A stretch of 64,000 bases of DNA from Costus lasius (GCA_027563935.2 CM050448.1:64779843-64843842); one strand, 5' to 3'. Shown: positions 1 to 11,922, numbered from the stretch's first letter. Translations and numbers: made by a program. The notes: generated by a model from the sequence alone, not told the origin.

Positions 1-2038
1 GCGGAAGAATGTCCCCGAAACAGGCTAGTCCCAAAAACCCAGTGAAGATCTCTTGCGAGGGGGTCGACACGATGTGATAGTAAGTACCTTTAAGCAATTA
101 GAAGCCGATGTCGATGAAGGCGCCCAAGTGTTCGCCCTCTGCAGTCTCGCACACACGGATTCCTCAAGTTTTCTTCTTCCTCGCCCGGTGCTAGCCTCGG
201 GAAGAAGATCCATGCCTTAGGAGAGTCCTCCAAGCAACTTGCGCCACCACCAAGATGTGATGCGCCAAGGAGATGGAAGGAGAAGAGAACGCCGCAAGCC
301 TTCTTGTTCCTTTGCGCCAAGGAAAGGAAAAGGAGAAGCATGCTTGCGCCCTTGATGGAAGAAGAAGAGCTCTAAGCTCTCCAAGCCGTCGCCCTCTAAT
401 GCTTCACGCCTCCAAGGAATTAGCATCATCAAGAGAGGGGGCGGCAAGGGCTTATTTATAGGAGCAAGAGGCGGTTAGGGGAGAATGGCAAGTGTTGACA
501 ATTAGGGCATGATTCTAGGAGATTATCCAATCAAATATATTGATTAAATCTCCACTCCCATATGCGCCTAAGACTTGCCAAAGCAAGCATCAGCCATATG
601 CGCCCATATCATGCCATATGAGGCATTAATCCCATCCATGCGTCTAGACCTAGTCAAGGCAATATGATGGATTGCCTAATGTGGCTTGGGCGTAAGTCCT
701 AATCCAATTAGGACTCTAATTATGTTAATAATCAGCCCACAATTGTCAAACACAATCCAATCAATTATCTTGTGTGATTTAATCAAATCCAATTTGATTT
801 AATCACCTAGGAGATACCAAACAAGGCATAGGCGCAAATTCTAGTCCAACTAGAATAGAATCCCATATGCGCCTATCCCATTAATTCATCCCCATTATAC
901 CCTTCAAGCCTCTTAGCCCTTCAATACAACTTATTAGCAAGCCCAACTAAGCAATGGGCCAAGCCCAAAGTCCATTATGCATGTTAACCAAGCTATTGGA
1001 TCCAATCCAATTTAACCCATGGTTAAATGAGGCTAACCATGGTTAATTTGATCGATATGCCAAAATTGGAAGTTGGCCCCAATAAGTTTCTTCCATCTCA
1101 TCAGGCCCATTGGCGCTGATGAAATCTCCCAAATAGATCAGAGTTATCCAATAACTCGATCTAAAGGCTACCCGATCAATATGAAAACTCGAGTATCAAG
1201 GTGTGCGACCCTGTAGGTTCCTCTAACGCTGGCAGTGCTGACCAAAGGTCATCACAAGCAGTGAGTGGCACCTAGCAGTGCATCGCTGCTACCCAGGTTA
1301 TTGGAATGGATATCGACATCGACATCCCCATCATCGCAACTAGGTACAGATGCATTACAGTCTCTTTGCCGTACTGATATCCAATTGGACAAGTGTGTCA
1401 CCACTTGTTTTCATCCAATCACATGGCTATGACTAAAACAAGTTCTCACCTGGGTATGGCCATACACTCTCAGTCATAGAACCATAAGGGAGCTCCATGG
1501 ATATCATACTTCCCTAAGGAAGGGGCAAATCCTATGTCTGTCCATTGACCTTCTCATATGGGTCGTGACATGCTCAATGACAACCGTTATGACCTCCCAA
1601 CTACGGCAAGGTGTTAGGTTGCATCAAAGCAAGTCCCTAACCATATAGAATGGTCAATGACCTCAAGTCAAGGGATCAATGCATCTCCTGTCACTTGTGA
1701 GGATAACTCATGACACCAAGTCATAGCCTCACAGCGGGTCTATCCAGTATATCCTCCAATGATATACCCATGTGTCTGCGTTAGCACCACGTGCCTAACC
1801 AGCCCACATACCAGTCTCACAAGTACCAGAGCTGTCCCATATCCACTCAGGTACATCGACTAGGGACAATCATTTGAGCACAGATCCAATCTGTCTCCAG
1901 GGACATTATCATGTAAGTACACAATCGCAGGTGTAGACAAACAATGATAACGACAATGCCAGAAAGATATATATTAATATCAGAGTCAAGTAGTACAAAG
2001 ATGGACCAAAACTAGGTCCTAGGGCATATACACCAACA
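1..2038 (-). mobile_element. L1-family LTR, minus strand, 3' end off window
   Basis: Read on the minus strand this begins TGTTGGTGTATATGCCC at 2038 and matches along its length the complete L1 solo LTR at 56065-58010 in opposite orientation. About 70 bases of the LTR 3' end (ending ...CCCAACA in other copies) lie left of base 1. It holds the LTR palindrome GTATGGCCATAC at 1454-1465. It carries no PBS or PPT at its visible edge, so it may be a solo LTR, but its TSD cannot be checked because the left end is missing. Short ORFs here fall inside LTR sequence and are not genes. Confidence 0.85.
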
Positions 2039-2730
2039 GATAAGGGATTCGAAATTTGAATCCTTTCCATGAGAGCATGGGCGGCAACAAGAGATGGTAA
2101 CTTCTCATAAATGTCTTCATAAATGCGCTCCTTTGATTGTGGATCTTGATGGATAATTCCTTTGATTTTGGATCTTAATAGATGAGGGGTTTGAATTCAT
2201 TCCTTGCTTGGACTAGTGGTTGGCGCATATCTCTTGGATGGATGATGAGGTGGCTGATTGCTCTATTGGAGAGGGGCCCAACAAATATAGCAAGTGAGTT
2301 ATTGCATGGCTTGAAGTGAGCTTGGGCTTTGAAGTCTTCTTTTCCTTTTTTGGAGCTGAACTTGATGAGTGGACCTTGAGTGACGTTGAGCTGGAACTTG
2401 AGCTGCTCCTTACTTGAATGACCTGCCAAAATGATCCTAATGCATGCATGCACTACCCTACTATGATGCAAGAGTACATAAAGTTTCATGAATTACAATG
2501 CACTACCTACTACAAGTGGACTTGCCATAAATGACTACATGATGCATGGTTTTATTGAAAAGCAAATTACCCTAAATGCAATGCAAGAAAGGGGACTCTA
2601 AGGGAACCCATATCGAAGAGGTACCCTACGAGTCCGAGCAGATCTCCTCAGAGCAGGGCTACTGCCTCCATCACCAGGGATATGAGTTTGAGAATCCTCA
2701 ACCTCTAGGTCTAAGCATAAGTACTAGGGA
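2039..2730. repeat. Unclassified repeat between two inverted L1 LTRs
   Basis: No gene is supported. The segment resembles 6960-7540 in the same order: a stretch with GGTGGCTGA, then a GCACTA-CCTACTATGATG run near 2450-2467 (compare 7366-7385), then CTACATG, then a tract with ATGCAATGCAA. Two copies flanking the 2731-4596 LTR suggest one repeat family, probably non-coding retroelement sequence. Minus-strand ORFs at 2175-2489 are serine-rich and show no recognisable domain. Confidence 0.5.
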
Positions 2731-4596
2731 GATCGTCGTTATCAATGTTTATCTACATCTGTGATTGTGTACTTACATGATAATGTCCGTGGAGACAGAT
2801 TGGATCTGTGCTCAGATAATTGTCCCTAGTCGATGTACCTGAGTGGATATGGGATAGCCCTAGTACTTGTGAGACTGGTATATGGGCTGGTTTGGCAGAG
2901 GTGCTAACGCAGACATATGGGTACATCAGTGATAGATATATTGGACGAGACCCGCTGTGAGGCAATGACTTAGTGCCATGAGTTATCCTCACAAGTGATA
3001 GGAGATGCATTGATCCTTAGACTTGAGGTCATTGACTCTTCTGTATGTTTAGGGACATACTTTGATGCAACCCAACACCTCGCCCTCATTGGGAAGTTAT
3101 AACGGTTGTCATTTAGTATGTCACGACCCATATTAGAAGATCAATGTACAGACAAAAGGATTTGCCCCTTCCTAAGGGAAGCATGATATCCATGGAGCTC
3201 CTCTATGGTTCTATGACTGAAAGTGTATGGCCATACCCAGGTGAGGACCTGTTTTATCCATGTGATTGGGTGAAAACAAGTGATGACACACTTGTCCAAT
3301 CGGATATCAGTTTGGCAAAGGGACTGTAATGTATCTGTACCTAGTCGTGATGATGGGATGTCGATGTCGATATCCATTCCAATGACCTGGGTAGCAGCGA
3401 TGCACTGCTAGGTGTCACTCACTTCTTGTGGTGACCTTTGGTCAGCACTGCCAATGTCAAAAGAACCTACAGGGTCGCACACCAAGATACTCGAGTTCTC
3501 GTATTGATCAGGAAGCCTTATGAATGAGTTATTGGATAGCTCGGATATATTTTGTAGATTTCATCAGCGCTAATGGGCCTGATGAGATGGAAGAAACTTA
3601 TTGGAGCCAACTTTCATTATTGGCGTATTGACCAATGTAACCATGGTTAGCCTCATTTGACCTTGGGTTAAATTGGATTGGATCCAATGACTTGGTTAAC
3701 ATGCATAATGGACCTTGGGCTCGGCCCATTGCTAAGTTGGGCTTGGTAATAAGTTGTCATGAAGAGATAGCAGCCCAAAAGGGTATAATGGGGAGAATTT
3801 ATTCATGTTGGCGCCTAAGGAGCATAATGGGGTGATGCTTGGCGCCTTTGCTTCATTAGGAAGTAAAGGGCGCCTAGCCCTTCATCCTTTGATGGAATGA
3901 AAGCCTATTAGGCATGTCTTGGGCTGATATGGCTATTGGGCAAATATGGATAGGTTGAATGAGGTTTATGGTAAAATCTTGGAGACTTTCCTTACCTCAA
4001 ACCCTAATTGTCAACCCCTCATCCTAGCCGCCCACTTGTCATGATCATAGCCCTCCCCAAACCGCCTCTCCTTGTTATAAAAGAGACCCCTTGCTGCCCA
4101 TATTGTGATACTAATTCTCTTGGAGGCGTGAGCAAGCAAAGGGGCGAGAGCAAAGGAGGCATTGGCGCATTCTCTCTTCCATAGCCGCAAGTCTTCTTCC
4201 CTTCTGCCTCTTGGCGCAAGAAGGACTTCTCTTGGTAGCTTCTTCATCTCCTATCCATCTTCATTGGCACATCTTCTCTTGGAGGTGGCGCAAGGATTGA
4301 AGAAGGAGTATAAAGGCTTGGATCTTCTTCCCGAGGCTAGCACTGGGCGAGGAAGAAGAGAGCTCGAGGCATCCGTGTGTGTGAGACTGCAGAGGCAAAC
4401 ACTTGGGCGCCTACCTCGACATCAACCTCCTCACTCGCTCTAGGTACTTTCTATCACATCGTGTCGACCCCCTCTCTTGACGATCTTCACTGGGCTTTTA
4501 GGACTGGCCTGTTTCGGGGATATTCTTCCGCTGTGCAATGTAAATGTAATGTCTATCTCTGTAAAAATTGTAACATATCCCCGGGGTTTCCCAACA
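2731..4596 (+). mobile_element. L1-family LTR, plus strand, 5'-truncated
   Basis: Matches the L1 LTR from about 190 bases inside its 5' end (the GTCGTTATC...ACATGATAATGTCC region) through to the terminal ...GGGGTTTCCCAACA at 4596. The usual TGTTGG start is absent and replaced by unrelated sequence, so the copy is 5'-truncated. Palindrome GTATGGCCATAC is at 3225-3236. The 3' part has the family's GGCGC-rich untranslated segment. It is oriented opposite to the L1 LTR at 1-2038. Confidence 0.85.
4076..4083 (+). promoter_or_regulatory. Candidate TATA box in L1 LTR
   Basis: TATAAAAG lies about 515 bases from the LTR 3' end, in a position comparable to TATATAT near 57480 in the complete L1 copy. 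Plant LTR promoters normally carry a TATA box in the LTR interior. Activity is inferred only. Confidence 0.4.
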
Positions 4597-5330
4597 GGTC
4601 CTACTCCAACCCCTAAGTGCACAACCTAGGTCTTTTGCTCCAAGGGTCACCATACAAACCCAAGAGGTGCCACCTAGGAAATCCTAGGTGCACCCCTTGG
4701 TTCAGCTAGCTCTTATGCTCGTCAAGGTTAGCTCGCAAACCCTAGACTCCTTCCAGGGTTCTGCCAACCATGTGTTTGCACCATCTTCACAAGGTGAGCC
4801 GCCACCCACATAAGGTGCGCCATCTTGCATGGATGCACCATTGTGCATGAATGTGCCACCAAAGTGGATGTGCCATGATGTGAGTGCCAATGACTCTTCC
4901 CTAATCTTCAAATTACTAATTTTACAATACATATAAAGAAAAAGAATCAGAGGCACGTAGGCTGTTTAACATCCTAGGCATGCAATAAGGGCTTGTCTAT
5001 AACCATATCAAAAGCATCAACAAAGAAGCACCTAATCATGCTCCTTCTACGTGCTATGAAAAACCAACAATAATTAAATTTTAGTTTGTTCATAAACCAC
5101 GTCCATCAATCCTCAACAACTCATCATAAATCTTGGATTTTCATTTCTCTTAGGAGTCTACAAGTGGCGCGTGCATACACTAAGCATGCTAGTTTCCCTT
5201 GCAATCCCTGACATGCAAAGATTAGGGCAATCACCCAATCCATGCCCCATAATCTTTATAAGTCTCATACTGTAGGTCTATCCTACATGTATGAGGATAA
5301 ATTAATTCAAACACACTGGGTCTATCTCAC
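4597..5330. other. No gene seen; degenerate repeat-derived sequence
   Basis: About 730 bases after the L1 LTR end. It has an imperfect series of short GGTGC/GTGCC motifs at about 4660-4870 and otherwise nothing recognisable. The one ORF (4702-4956, minus) is short and has no domain. Confidence 0.5.
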
Positions 5331-5460
5331 TGATGTGTACCACAAGCGAAATAGTTTTATTACAGTAATATTTAAAGTCGATCCCATAGGGACACGAGTC
5401 AAGTACTAAGTGATTACAAATCAATAGCTAGACAATTATGTAAATGTTTTGTTTTAAGGA
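5331..5460 (-). repeat. Possible 3' end of a degenerate Athila-like LTR
   Basis: Read on the minus strand the segment contains GTCCCTATGGGATCGACTT and ends ...GTACACATCA at 5331. This resembles the 3' end of gypsy A's 5' LTR (30566-30632), which has GTCCCTGTGGGATCGAC and ends ...CTCATCA. No tRNA-Asp primer site follows, so the element is decayed or the match is only to this terminal module. Confidence 0.45.
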
Positions 5461-6959
5461 ATGAATAAAAAATGTAACAAAATGTAAATGCCAACTTGAA
5501 TCAACCAAGGGATAGTTATATATGGAAGACAAGTTTTAGAGACATCGAGACTTTGGCTTCATCTCATCAATGGATCAAGACTTGAACAAGACAATATCAT
5601 AGTATGCAATCTTAAAGCATTCAAGGAGATATCCAAGGGTACAAATTACCCTCTTTTGACAACATATTCCACTATCAATCCAAATCGACATCCTACTTTC
5701 GTGGCAAACCAAATCTAGATTGATCTAATGGGTTCAGAGGTATCATAGAATTCCTCATGCATCAAAATAAATACAAAAATTTAAAGGAAACTCACCTTGC
5801 TGTCCTTGAGAATAGAAGAACGATGCGCTCTGATCTTCACCGATCCTACTCTGATGGAAGGTGACGATTACAAGCATTCCAACGCATCAAACGCAAACAT
5901 GCTTTGTTATGAAATTATTTAATGGCTTTTACAATGAAAGAACAAGGAGGGGAGGTTAAGCCTCCAAATTCCTCTTTCTAACAAGATCAAATAAACTACT
6001 TAATCTAATCTAACTAAGAGGATGTGTTGCACCAAGTCTTGGATGGAGAAGACCTTGTAAATTTTGGCCATGGATGATTCCTTGGAGATGTCTCTTGTTA
6101 TGGATTCCCTTTTGATGTCGAGAGCTTCAAGAGACAAAGGAAAATCTATTAGAGAAAGATAAAACAAGTAAACATAAACTAGAGGTAAGTGAAATATTCT
6201 CGGTTAAGATGAGGTTGATGATTCTCCAAGCTATAGCGGAGGAGATCCTTAGGGTTGAAAATGCACCACTTGAAGTTGTTTAATCCTTGAGATGAAGAGA
6301 TCCTCTTCCTTTTTGCACACCTACAAGGTTCAACAAGTTAAGCAAAGACAAACCAAGCAAAAATAAACAAGAGTTAAGTTAGAGAGGCTTGGCCAATTGT
6401 ATGGCTTGAAGAGATTGTTTCGTGTAGTTCTCTTGGAGATCCTTGTGCCCTTGTTTGTAGAAAATATTTGCCCCAATTTGCTGATGAAGAAGAGGATGTA
6501 GTTGCACCAAAGTGATTGAAGAAGTCTTTTGAAGAAGATGTGCCACCAAAGGTAAAAGAAGATGCTCGTTGTGCCAAGTTGATGATAAGAGTTCTTGATA
6601 GAAAGGTTAGCCAAGGGAACCTTGACCCTTGAGAGGAGAAAGGAGAAGAGGGGTGACACAAGCAACCAAGAGAGAAGAGGAGAGAAAGAGGGGAGACACA
6701 AGCACCCAAGAGTTTCTCGGAAACTAATTGACAAATTTCATTATATAAATCATGATGAATGTACATGCAGTTACAATTTTTATGTAGACAAGGTTGAGAC
6801 ACTCCTCAACGTTTACATAGAGAAATTGGAAAGTAATTTAATGCTTGAGGTGGCAATGGATTACTTCCCTTTGAATTTTGAAATTTCTTTCTTCAATGGC
6901 TTGATGAGGCTTCCAAACGAATTCTTCTTGATGTGTGATTGGTTGAGTGTTGTTCTTTG
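5461..6959. other. No gene supported; possible continuation of degenerate LTR
   Basis: Mostly A+T-rich sequence with purine- or pyrimidine-biased runs, for example AGAGAAGAGGAGAG near 6668-6695. Overlapping ORFs at 6330-6802 (minus) and 6595-6960 (plus) are low-complexity serine/leucine- or lysine/glutamate-rich readings of the same purine tract, with no retroelement or host domain I can recognise. Confidence 0.4.
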
Positions 6960-7540
6960 AGGCTTGGATGAATTTCATTTGAAATCTTCCCTTATGTGGC
7001 TTCAAGAGGTGGCAAAGCTTCCATGCTTCTCTTGGTTGAAGTTTGGAGAAGATTCATTTAGTGGTTGGCTTGTTTCCTTCCATGGTGTGAACACAAATCG
7101 CAAATTGGTTGTCTTCCTTGATTTGAGGGAGTGTTGATTGATTCTTGAAGGGGATCCTTTTGAGTTGGCACCTAGATGAGGATAAGGTGGCTGACTGAAG
7201 ATTCATTGATGGCCAACAATTATGGAAAGATGAGATGAACTCTTTTCATCTCAAGTTTTCACTTTTAACTGAACTTTGAAGTGACTTTCCATTTTTGAAG
7301 CTAGCTTGTTGTAGTGAGCTTTTAGCTTGTTTACATAAGTTGTAAATGCTATTACATTATGCCATGCACTAATCCTACTATGATGTAAAATAATTTCAAA
7401 AGAAAAAAAATACAAAACCTACCATATATAACTACATGTTAGATTTTAGGGTGGATCTAACCTAAAATGATGCATGCAATGCAATGGGTGGTGCCTTAGG
7501 GTGCCCTTAGGCTAGGGTAACCATAGGCTCCATTTATTTT
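6960..7540. repeat. Second copy of the unclassified repeat at 2039-2730
   Basis: Shares with 2039-2730 the ordered short blocks GGTGGCTGA, GCACTA-CCTACTATGATG and ATGCAATGCAA. The copies are diverged. No coding potential is seen. Confidence 0.45.
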
Positions 7541-7685
7541 CTTGGGTCATGGTCTCTACCCCCATCATCGAGCACTTGGCATGGAAGAAGAGATGTCAAG
7601 GGGCCCCATGTATGCGAGACTGCAAAGGACATTCATGTGTGTGTCTCATTATTATCATCGGCTCACTCTGAATTGCATAATAAGG
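7541..7685 (+). repeat. Degenerate LTR-like fragment
   Basis: Contains a GGAAGAAGAG...GCGAGACTGCAAAGG segment reminiscent of the L1 LTR region near 4350-4395 in plus orientation. It ends directly at the L2 LTR boundary at 7686. Too diverged for a firm assignment. Confidence 0.3.
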
Positions 7686-8410
7686 TGTTGGGAATCCCCA
7701 GACCTTAAAAAATATTTAAACATAGTGGAAGTCAAGGTCCGAAATAGAATTCCCAGAAACACTAGGATCCCATATGAGTGAAAACCGAAGGATACGAAGA
7801 GTAATACCTTTGTTTAGCAATTTTCTGGAGCGTTGCCAATGATGAAGATGCGCAATTGCCCGTCCTCTACAATCGTGCACACGTGAACTCCTCGAAGTCT
7901 CTCCAACCTCTGCGCTATTGGGAAACCCTGGGGATTTTAAAATTTTAATACAAGTACAGCGGAAGCAAATCCCCAAAACGGACCGGTCCTAAAAACCCAG
8001 AAGATCGATGCTTGCGAGGGGGTTGACACCATGTAGGGAGAAAGTACCTCAGAGCAAGATGGAGCGATGCCAATGTAGGCGCCCAAGCGTGTGCCCTCTA
8101 CAATCTCACACACAACGGATCCTCGAGTCCTCTTCTTCCACGCTCGGTGCTAGCCTCTAGAAGAAGATTCACCCCTTAGAGTCCTTCTTCTATGCTTGCG
8201 CCACCTTTGGATGAAGATGCGCCAATGAGAAGGAGTAGGAGGTGAATGTCGCCAAGCACAAGTCCTACTTGTGCAAAGAGGAGAAGAGGAAGATGGATTG
8301 CGGCTAAGTGATGGAAGAGATGCGCCTAGGAAACCTTTGCTATTGCCTTTGCTTGCTCATGCCGAGGGATGGAGAGTGCTCTCGCATATGATGATGACTT
8401 AAGGAGCAAG

Positions 8411-10088
8411 TGTTAGGGTATGCCCTTAAGGCTAATGTTTGAGGCCTTGGGATTATTTCAGTATCATGTATAAACTCTACGTTTATAAAGGCAATGGTTG
8501 TTATTCAGGTTGTTACATCATCTGCTGCAATATGTATACTTCTGAATAATGTCTCAATGCTGTTCAGCTTGGCTGACATGCAGTAAAGTCCTTAGTCGAG
8601 ATATCTTGGTGAACATGAGACAGCCTTGATATGATTGAGACTAATATGTGTTCTAATCTTATAGGATGCTTCGAGCATGGAATAAGATATAGACTCATGG
8701 GTACATTGGATGTACTGGACAGACCCTACTAGGATATTCAATTGCTTGTCACAATGTGAATAATCCTTGTATGTAAACAAGTGGCATATTTCCTCTGACT
8801 TGAGATCACTTGTGTTTCTAAATGATGATTGGCATTGTTTTGAGGTAGTTCAATATCATTTGAAACATAATGGTTATAGACTATCTTGGATAATGAACAT
8901 GAGTCATGTTAGGGCACTAGTAATAGATATAGGATTGCCGTCTCCTTGTTTGGAGTGTGATGTTCTAAAGGGGCCCCCTGGATGAGATGATTGAGAAAGT
9001 GTATGGCCATACCCAGATGACTATGTTTCATCTGATCTAATCATTCTCATCATATTGGAATTACAGGCTTGACACGCTTGTCCAATAAGAACATCCAGTG
9101 GCAAAGGAAACACATATGTCAAGTGACTTGGGTTCACACTTGTGCTGTGGTTTGGGTGTAGTCTTGGAAGACTCTTTCCTTTATATCGGGAGACAGTGAT
9201 GTGTTGCTAGATACCCCTCACTGATCGTGATAACGTGAGTTATCGTTACCGACATTTAAAGGAAACCCTTAGGGTCGCACAATTTGATGATATGGCTTAC
9301 TTATGTCAGATCGTGTGGACTGAATTGTTTTTGGTTCAGTTTAAAGGGATTTAAACTCTGATTGTAAGTGAGATCTGGTCTGATCATGTTTGATTGATTA
9401 GGGCTTGAGATCGGTAAGCTTCGATCAAGAGAATTGATGCTAGATCGGTGAGATCAGGAGCATCAAGAGATGAACGGTTAGATCTTGAACCTTTAGGGTT
9501 TATTGTGATCTAGACCAATGGCTTGGGTTAATTGGTCTTTGAACCAAACCAAATTGAACCGGCTCATCAAGTGAGCGCATGGTTCAAGGGGAGAGGAAAA
9601 TGTGATGGTTCACTTGGAGTGAACGCATCACACGTTAAGGCTTTGCTAATTTTAGATAGCATGTTGCTAAACGTGACCACGCCTCACGTCGCTTCTCTTC
9701 ATGCCCTATTGTCGCCTCTTGCCTCTGTCTCTTGACATTCTCGTGTGGTGAAGAGGGTTGATGACAAGGAGAGGTCTCAGCCAAGCAATCAAGTCATCTC
9801 ATCCCTTCCATTCGACAAGGATTCTTGGAGAACTTTGCTAGCACAAAGATCAACAAGGAGTAGGCGATCACATCTTGTGTGCGCATCTTTTGGAGGAGAT
9901 CCCTTTCGATCTCTGCTTCCAAGGCGCCATCCAAAGCAATGGCGATGGTATGACTCCTTTTCGATGTATACATGTTTTAGTTGATCATATGACATACATG
10001 CTATCGATCTAGAAGCCCTAGCTTCCGCTGCGAAAATTTATATATGCGCCTATTTAGGGTTTCGCCACCCCCCCTTTAGGGAATTTCA
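8411..10088 (+). repeat. 5' LTR (L4) of the full-length copia
   Basis: 1678 bp, from TGTTAGGGTATGCCC to ...TTTAGGGAATTTCA. The primer site begins three bases after its end. It carries palindrome GTATGGCCATAC at 9001-9012 and a run of seven C near 10068-10075. TTCCGCTGCG near 10023-10032 recurs near the 3' end of L3 LTRs, and L1 has a one-base variant. Confidence 0.95.
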
Positions 10089-10090
10089 AT

Positions 10091-10102
10091 TGGTATCAGA
10101 GC
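10091..10102 (+). promoter_or_regulatory. Primer-binding site, initiator tRNA-Met
   Basis: TGGTATCAGAGC starts two bases after the 5' LTR and is the standard copia primer site, complementary to the 3' end of plant initiator methionine tRNA. Confidence 0.95.
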
Positions 10103-10955
10103 GAGGTTATTTGTATGTTCGTATGATTGCTATTGTGTGATCCTTGTTTGCTCAAATGTTTAGATCTAAAGGTTACATGCGAAACTACATAATATGCGAA
10201 AATTGTTCATGTTGGTTGGCGAAAATACATGCTTATCTTAGATGTATAATTTCTCCTTCGCGCATGTATGTTGTTTGGCGCATCTTGTTGTTTTTATAAA
10301 AACTTCTCTTGCGCGCATACACTAGATCTAAGAGGCGCCTACTTGAAAAACTTAGACGGGTTATTAGGGTTGAAGTCATCGTCTAGTTAAGATCCAATTA
10401 GTCTGATCAGACCATCTGACAGCCTAGATGGGTCGACCAGATGGCACCTGTGCGCAAGCACGAGGTGGCTATAGGTCGACTGCGGACAGGCGTGTAGCGA
10501 TGTCTGGTTGAGACAACCAGTGAACGTGCATGAGTTAGGCCCGGGGTCACACCCGCTTGCCAGAACTCATGAGGGTCGTTCAGCCCTTGGCGCATGCATG
10601 GTTGACCATTAGGTCAGCTCAAGTCAGTTACGACTTGGTGCATGCAAGGGCAGTGGATCTGACTAGGTATGATGAGTGGATCCCTATTAATGGACCGTTG
10701 TGAGGTAGTAGGGCTCATAAGGAAAATAAAAAAAATTGATGCCAATGGGTTTTCGAAAAATTTTATTTTCTGGTTTGGATCACATGATGAATGTATACCA
10801 TATTGCTTGTTTATTTAATCTTATTTGGGCTGCCTATTTAATGTGTGCTGTGCTGGGGCCTGCGTGCCTGGATTAAAATTGTAAATTAATATTTATTGTG
10901 ATCTGCGCATCACATTTTAATTAATTTATAAAGTGTAATTGACCTGCGTGTCATT

Positions 10956-10994
10956 CATGTCTAGATAGATTAAATTGTATTTTAATCAGACATG
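10956..10994 (+). ncRNA. Bipartite leader hairpin
   Basis: CATGTCT (10956-10962) pairs perfectly with AGACATG (10988-10994), and GATTAAA (10968-10974) with TTTAATC (10981-10987). A 5-base bulge AGATA sits on the 5' side only and the loop is TTGTAT. The outer stem, 5'-side bulge and inner stem match the shape of the hairpins at 11401 and 11611. Confidence 0.5.
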
Positions 10995-11400
10995 AGCACA
11001 GAGCACACTTGGCAGAGGCGCATGCAGCAAGTGGCTTCACCAGCGGGAGGTCTAGGGTTCGACTCTAGGGCAGGCGCATTTTATCTGGTGGGCGCACCTG
11101 AGCTGCAGTGGGCGCTTGGGCCCGGGTTGGGCCAGAAGAAATGCAAAAGACCCAAGAAAAGCTCAAGTGAAGACTTAAGTTTAAATTAAGGTCTTACCTA
11201 GGCTTAATGGGCTTTTACCACATAAGATCATCATGCTTTCATTTATTGTTTAAATAATTAGAACTGCATGATTTAATCTTCTTCTATCACCATAGGGTTT
11301 GTATGATAGTTAAGAAGATAAAAGACCGTTAAAATCCAACGTTAAATATCAAGCTCGTAAGCCTTCTGACGCGAAACCTCACTGTTCTGACTATCGTTGG

Positions 11401-11432
11401 GGCCGTGTTGTACCCACTCAGTGGGCACGCCC
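11401..11432 (+). ncRNA. Leader hairpin 1 of the full-length copia
   Basis: Outer stem GGCCGTG/CACGCCC (6 of 7 pairs), 5'-side bulge TTGTA, inner stem CCCAC/GTGGG, loop TCA. It is a near twin of hairpin 2 at 11611, with bases changed on both arms so that pairing is kept. Confidence 0.55.
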
Positions 11433-11610
11433 ATCTATCTTCAGACGGTGTGTGATTACACCTGCGTGTTATAGAGAAGGGATTTATCGCTTCTCGTTGC
11501 TCAGCAAAGCACGTGGTGGTCCAGGGAGTAGGTCGGGTCAGCTTGACCATGTAGGCTACATGTGTGGCGCATATAGTAGCTATATGGAGGCAGCCATCTG
11601 TGGGATCAGA

Positions 11611-11642
11611 GACTGTGTTGTACCAACTCAGTTGGCACAGTC
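11611..11642 (+). ncRNA. Leader hairpin 2 of the full-length copia
   Basis: Outer stem GACTGTG/CACAGTC (7 of 7 pairs), 5'-side bulge TTGTA, inner stem CCAAC/GTTGG, loop TCA. Compared with hairpin 1, the inner-stem pair C-G has become A-T on both arms at once, and one outer pair has changed from C-G to T-A. Confidence 0.6.
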
Positions 11643-11922
11643 TGCTGGATTGCCCAGATGAAGGGGAATCGCACGGGTTGGCGATTGGCAGGGATTGCCT
11701 ACCAGAGATTAGTGCTTGTACTCTCTATGCATCTTATCTCGCCTGAGCGGGACACGGAGACCAAGTATGAAATCTGGATCCCATCTCACTAAAAGAGTTT
11801 CACTCTTTCGGACTGTTTTACTAGATTTTTCAGTCAGATAAAATAGTGAGAAAAGAATCATTCCTAAGTCCTGAATTGATTCTAACATTGATACTGACCT
11901 TGCTGTTCTTGCATTGTTGTAG

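Larger units (their letters stand above)
10103..11922 (+). other. Copia leader, about 1.8 kb, hairpin-rich
   Basis: Untranslated region between PBS and gag. Short ORFs (for example 10992-11189) show no domain. It contains several strong inverted repeats: CTGGTTG/CAACCAG at 10504-10520, CCATCT/AGATGG at 10412-10431, GTGAT/ATCAC at 10899-10914, the bipartite stem at 10956-10994, and the paired hairpins at 11401-11432 and 11611-11642. In retroelements this region normally holds dimerisation and packaging signals; that role here is inferred. Confidence 0.7.

Noticed and set aside
6330..6960. Overlapping 120-140-codon ORFs on both strands
   Set aside because: Low-complexity readings of a purine-rich tract on both strands, with no homology pattern or domain.
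8767..8985. 72-codon ORF repeated at 17917-18135
   Set aside because: Repetition is explained by the two LTRs of one element, not by a conserved gene.
10091..10102. Possible tRNA-Met gene fragment
   Set aside because: Only the 12-base primer-complementary sequence is present next to an LTR, as expected for a PBS.
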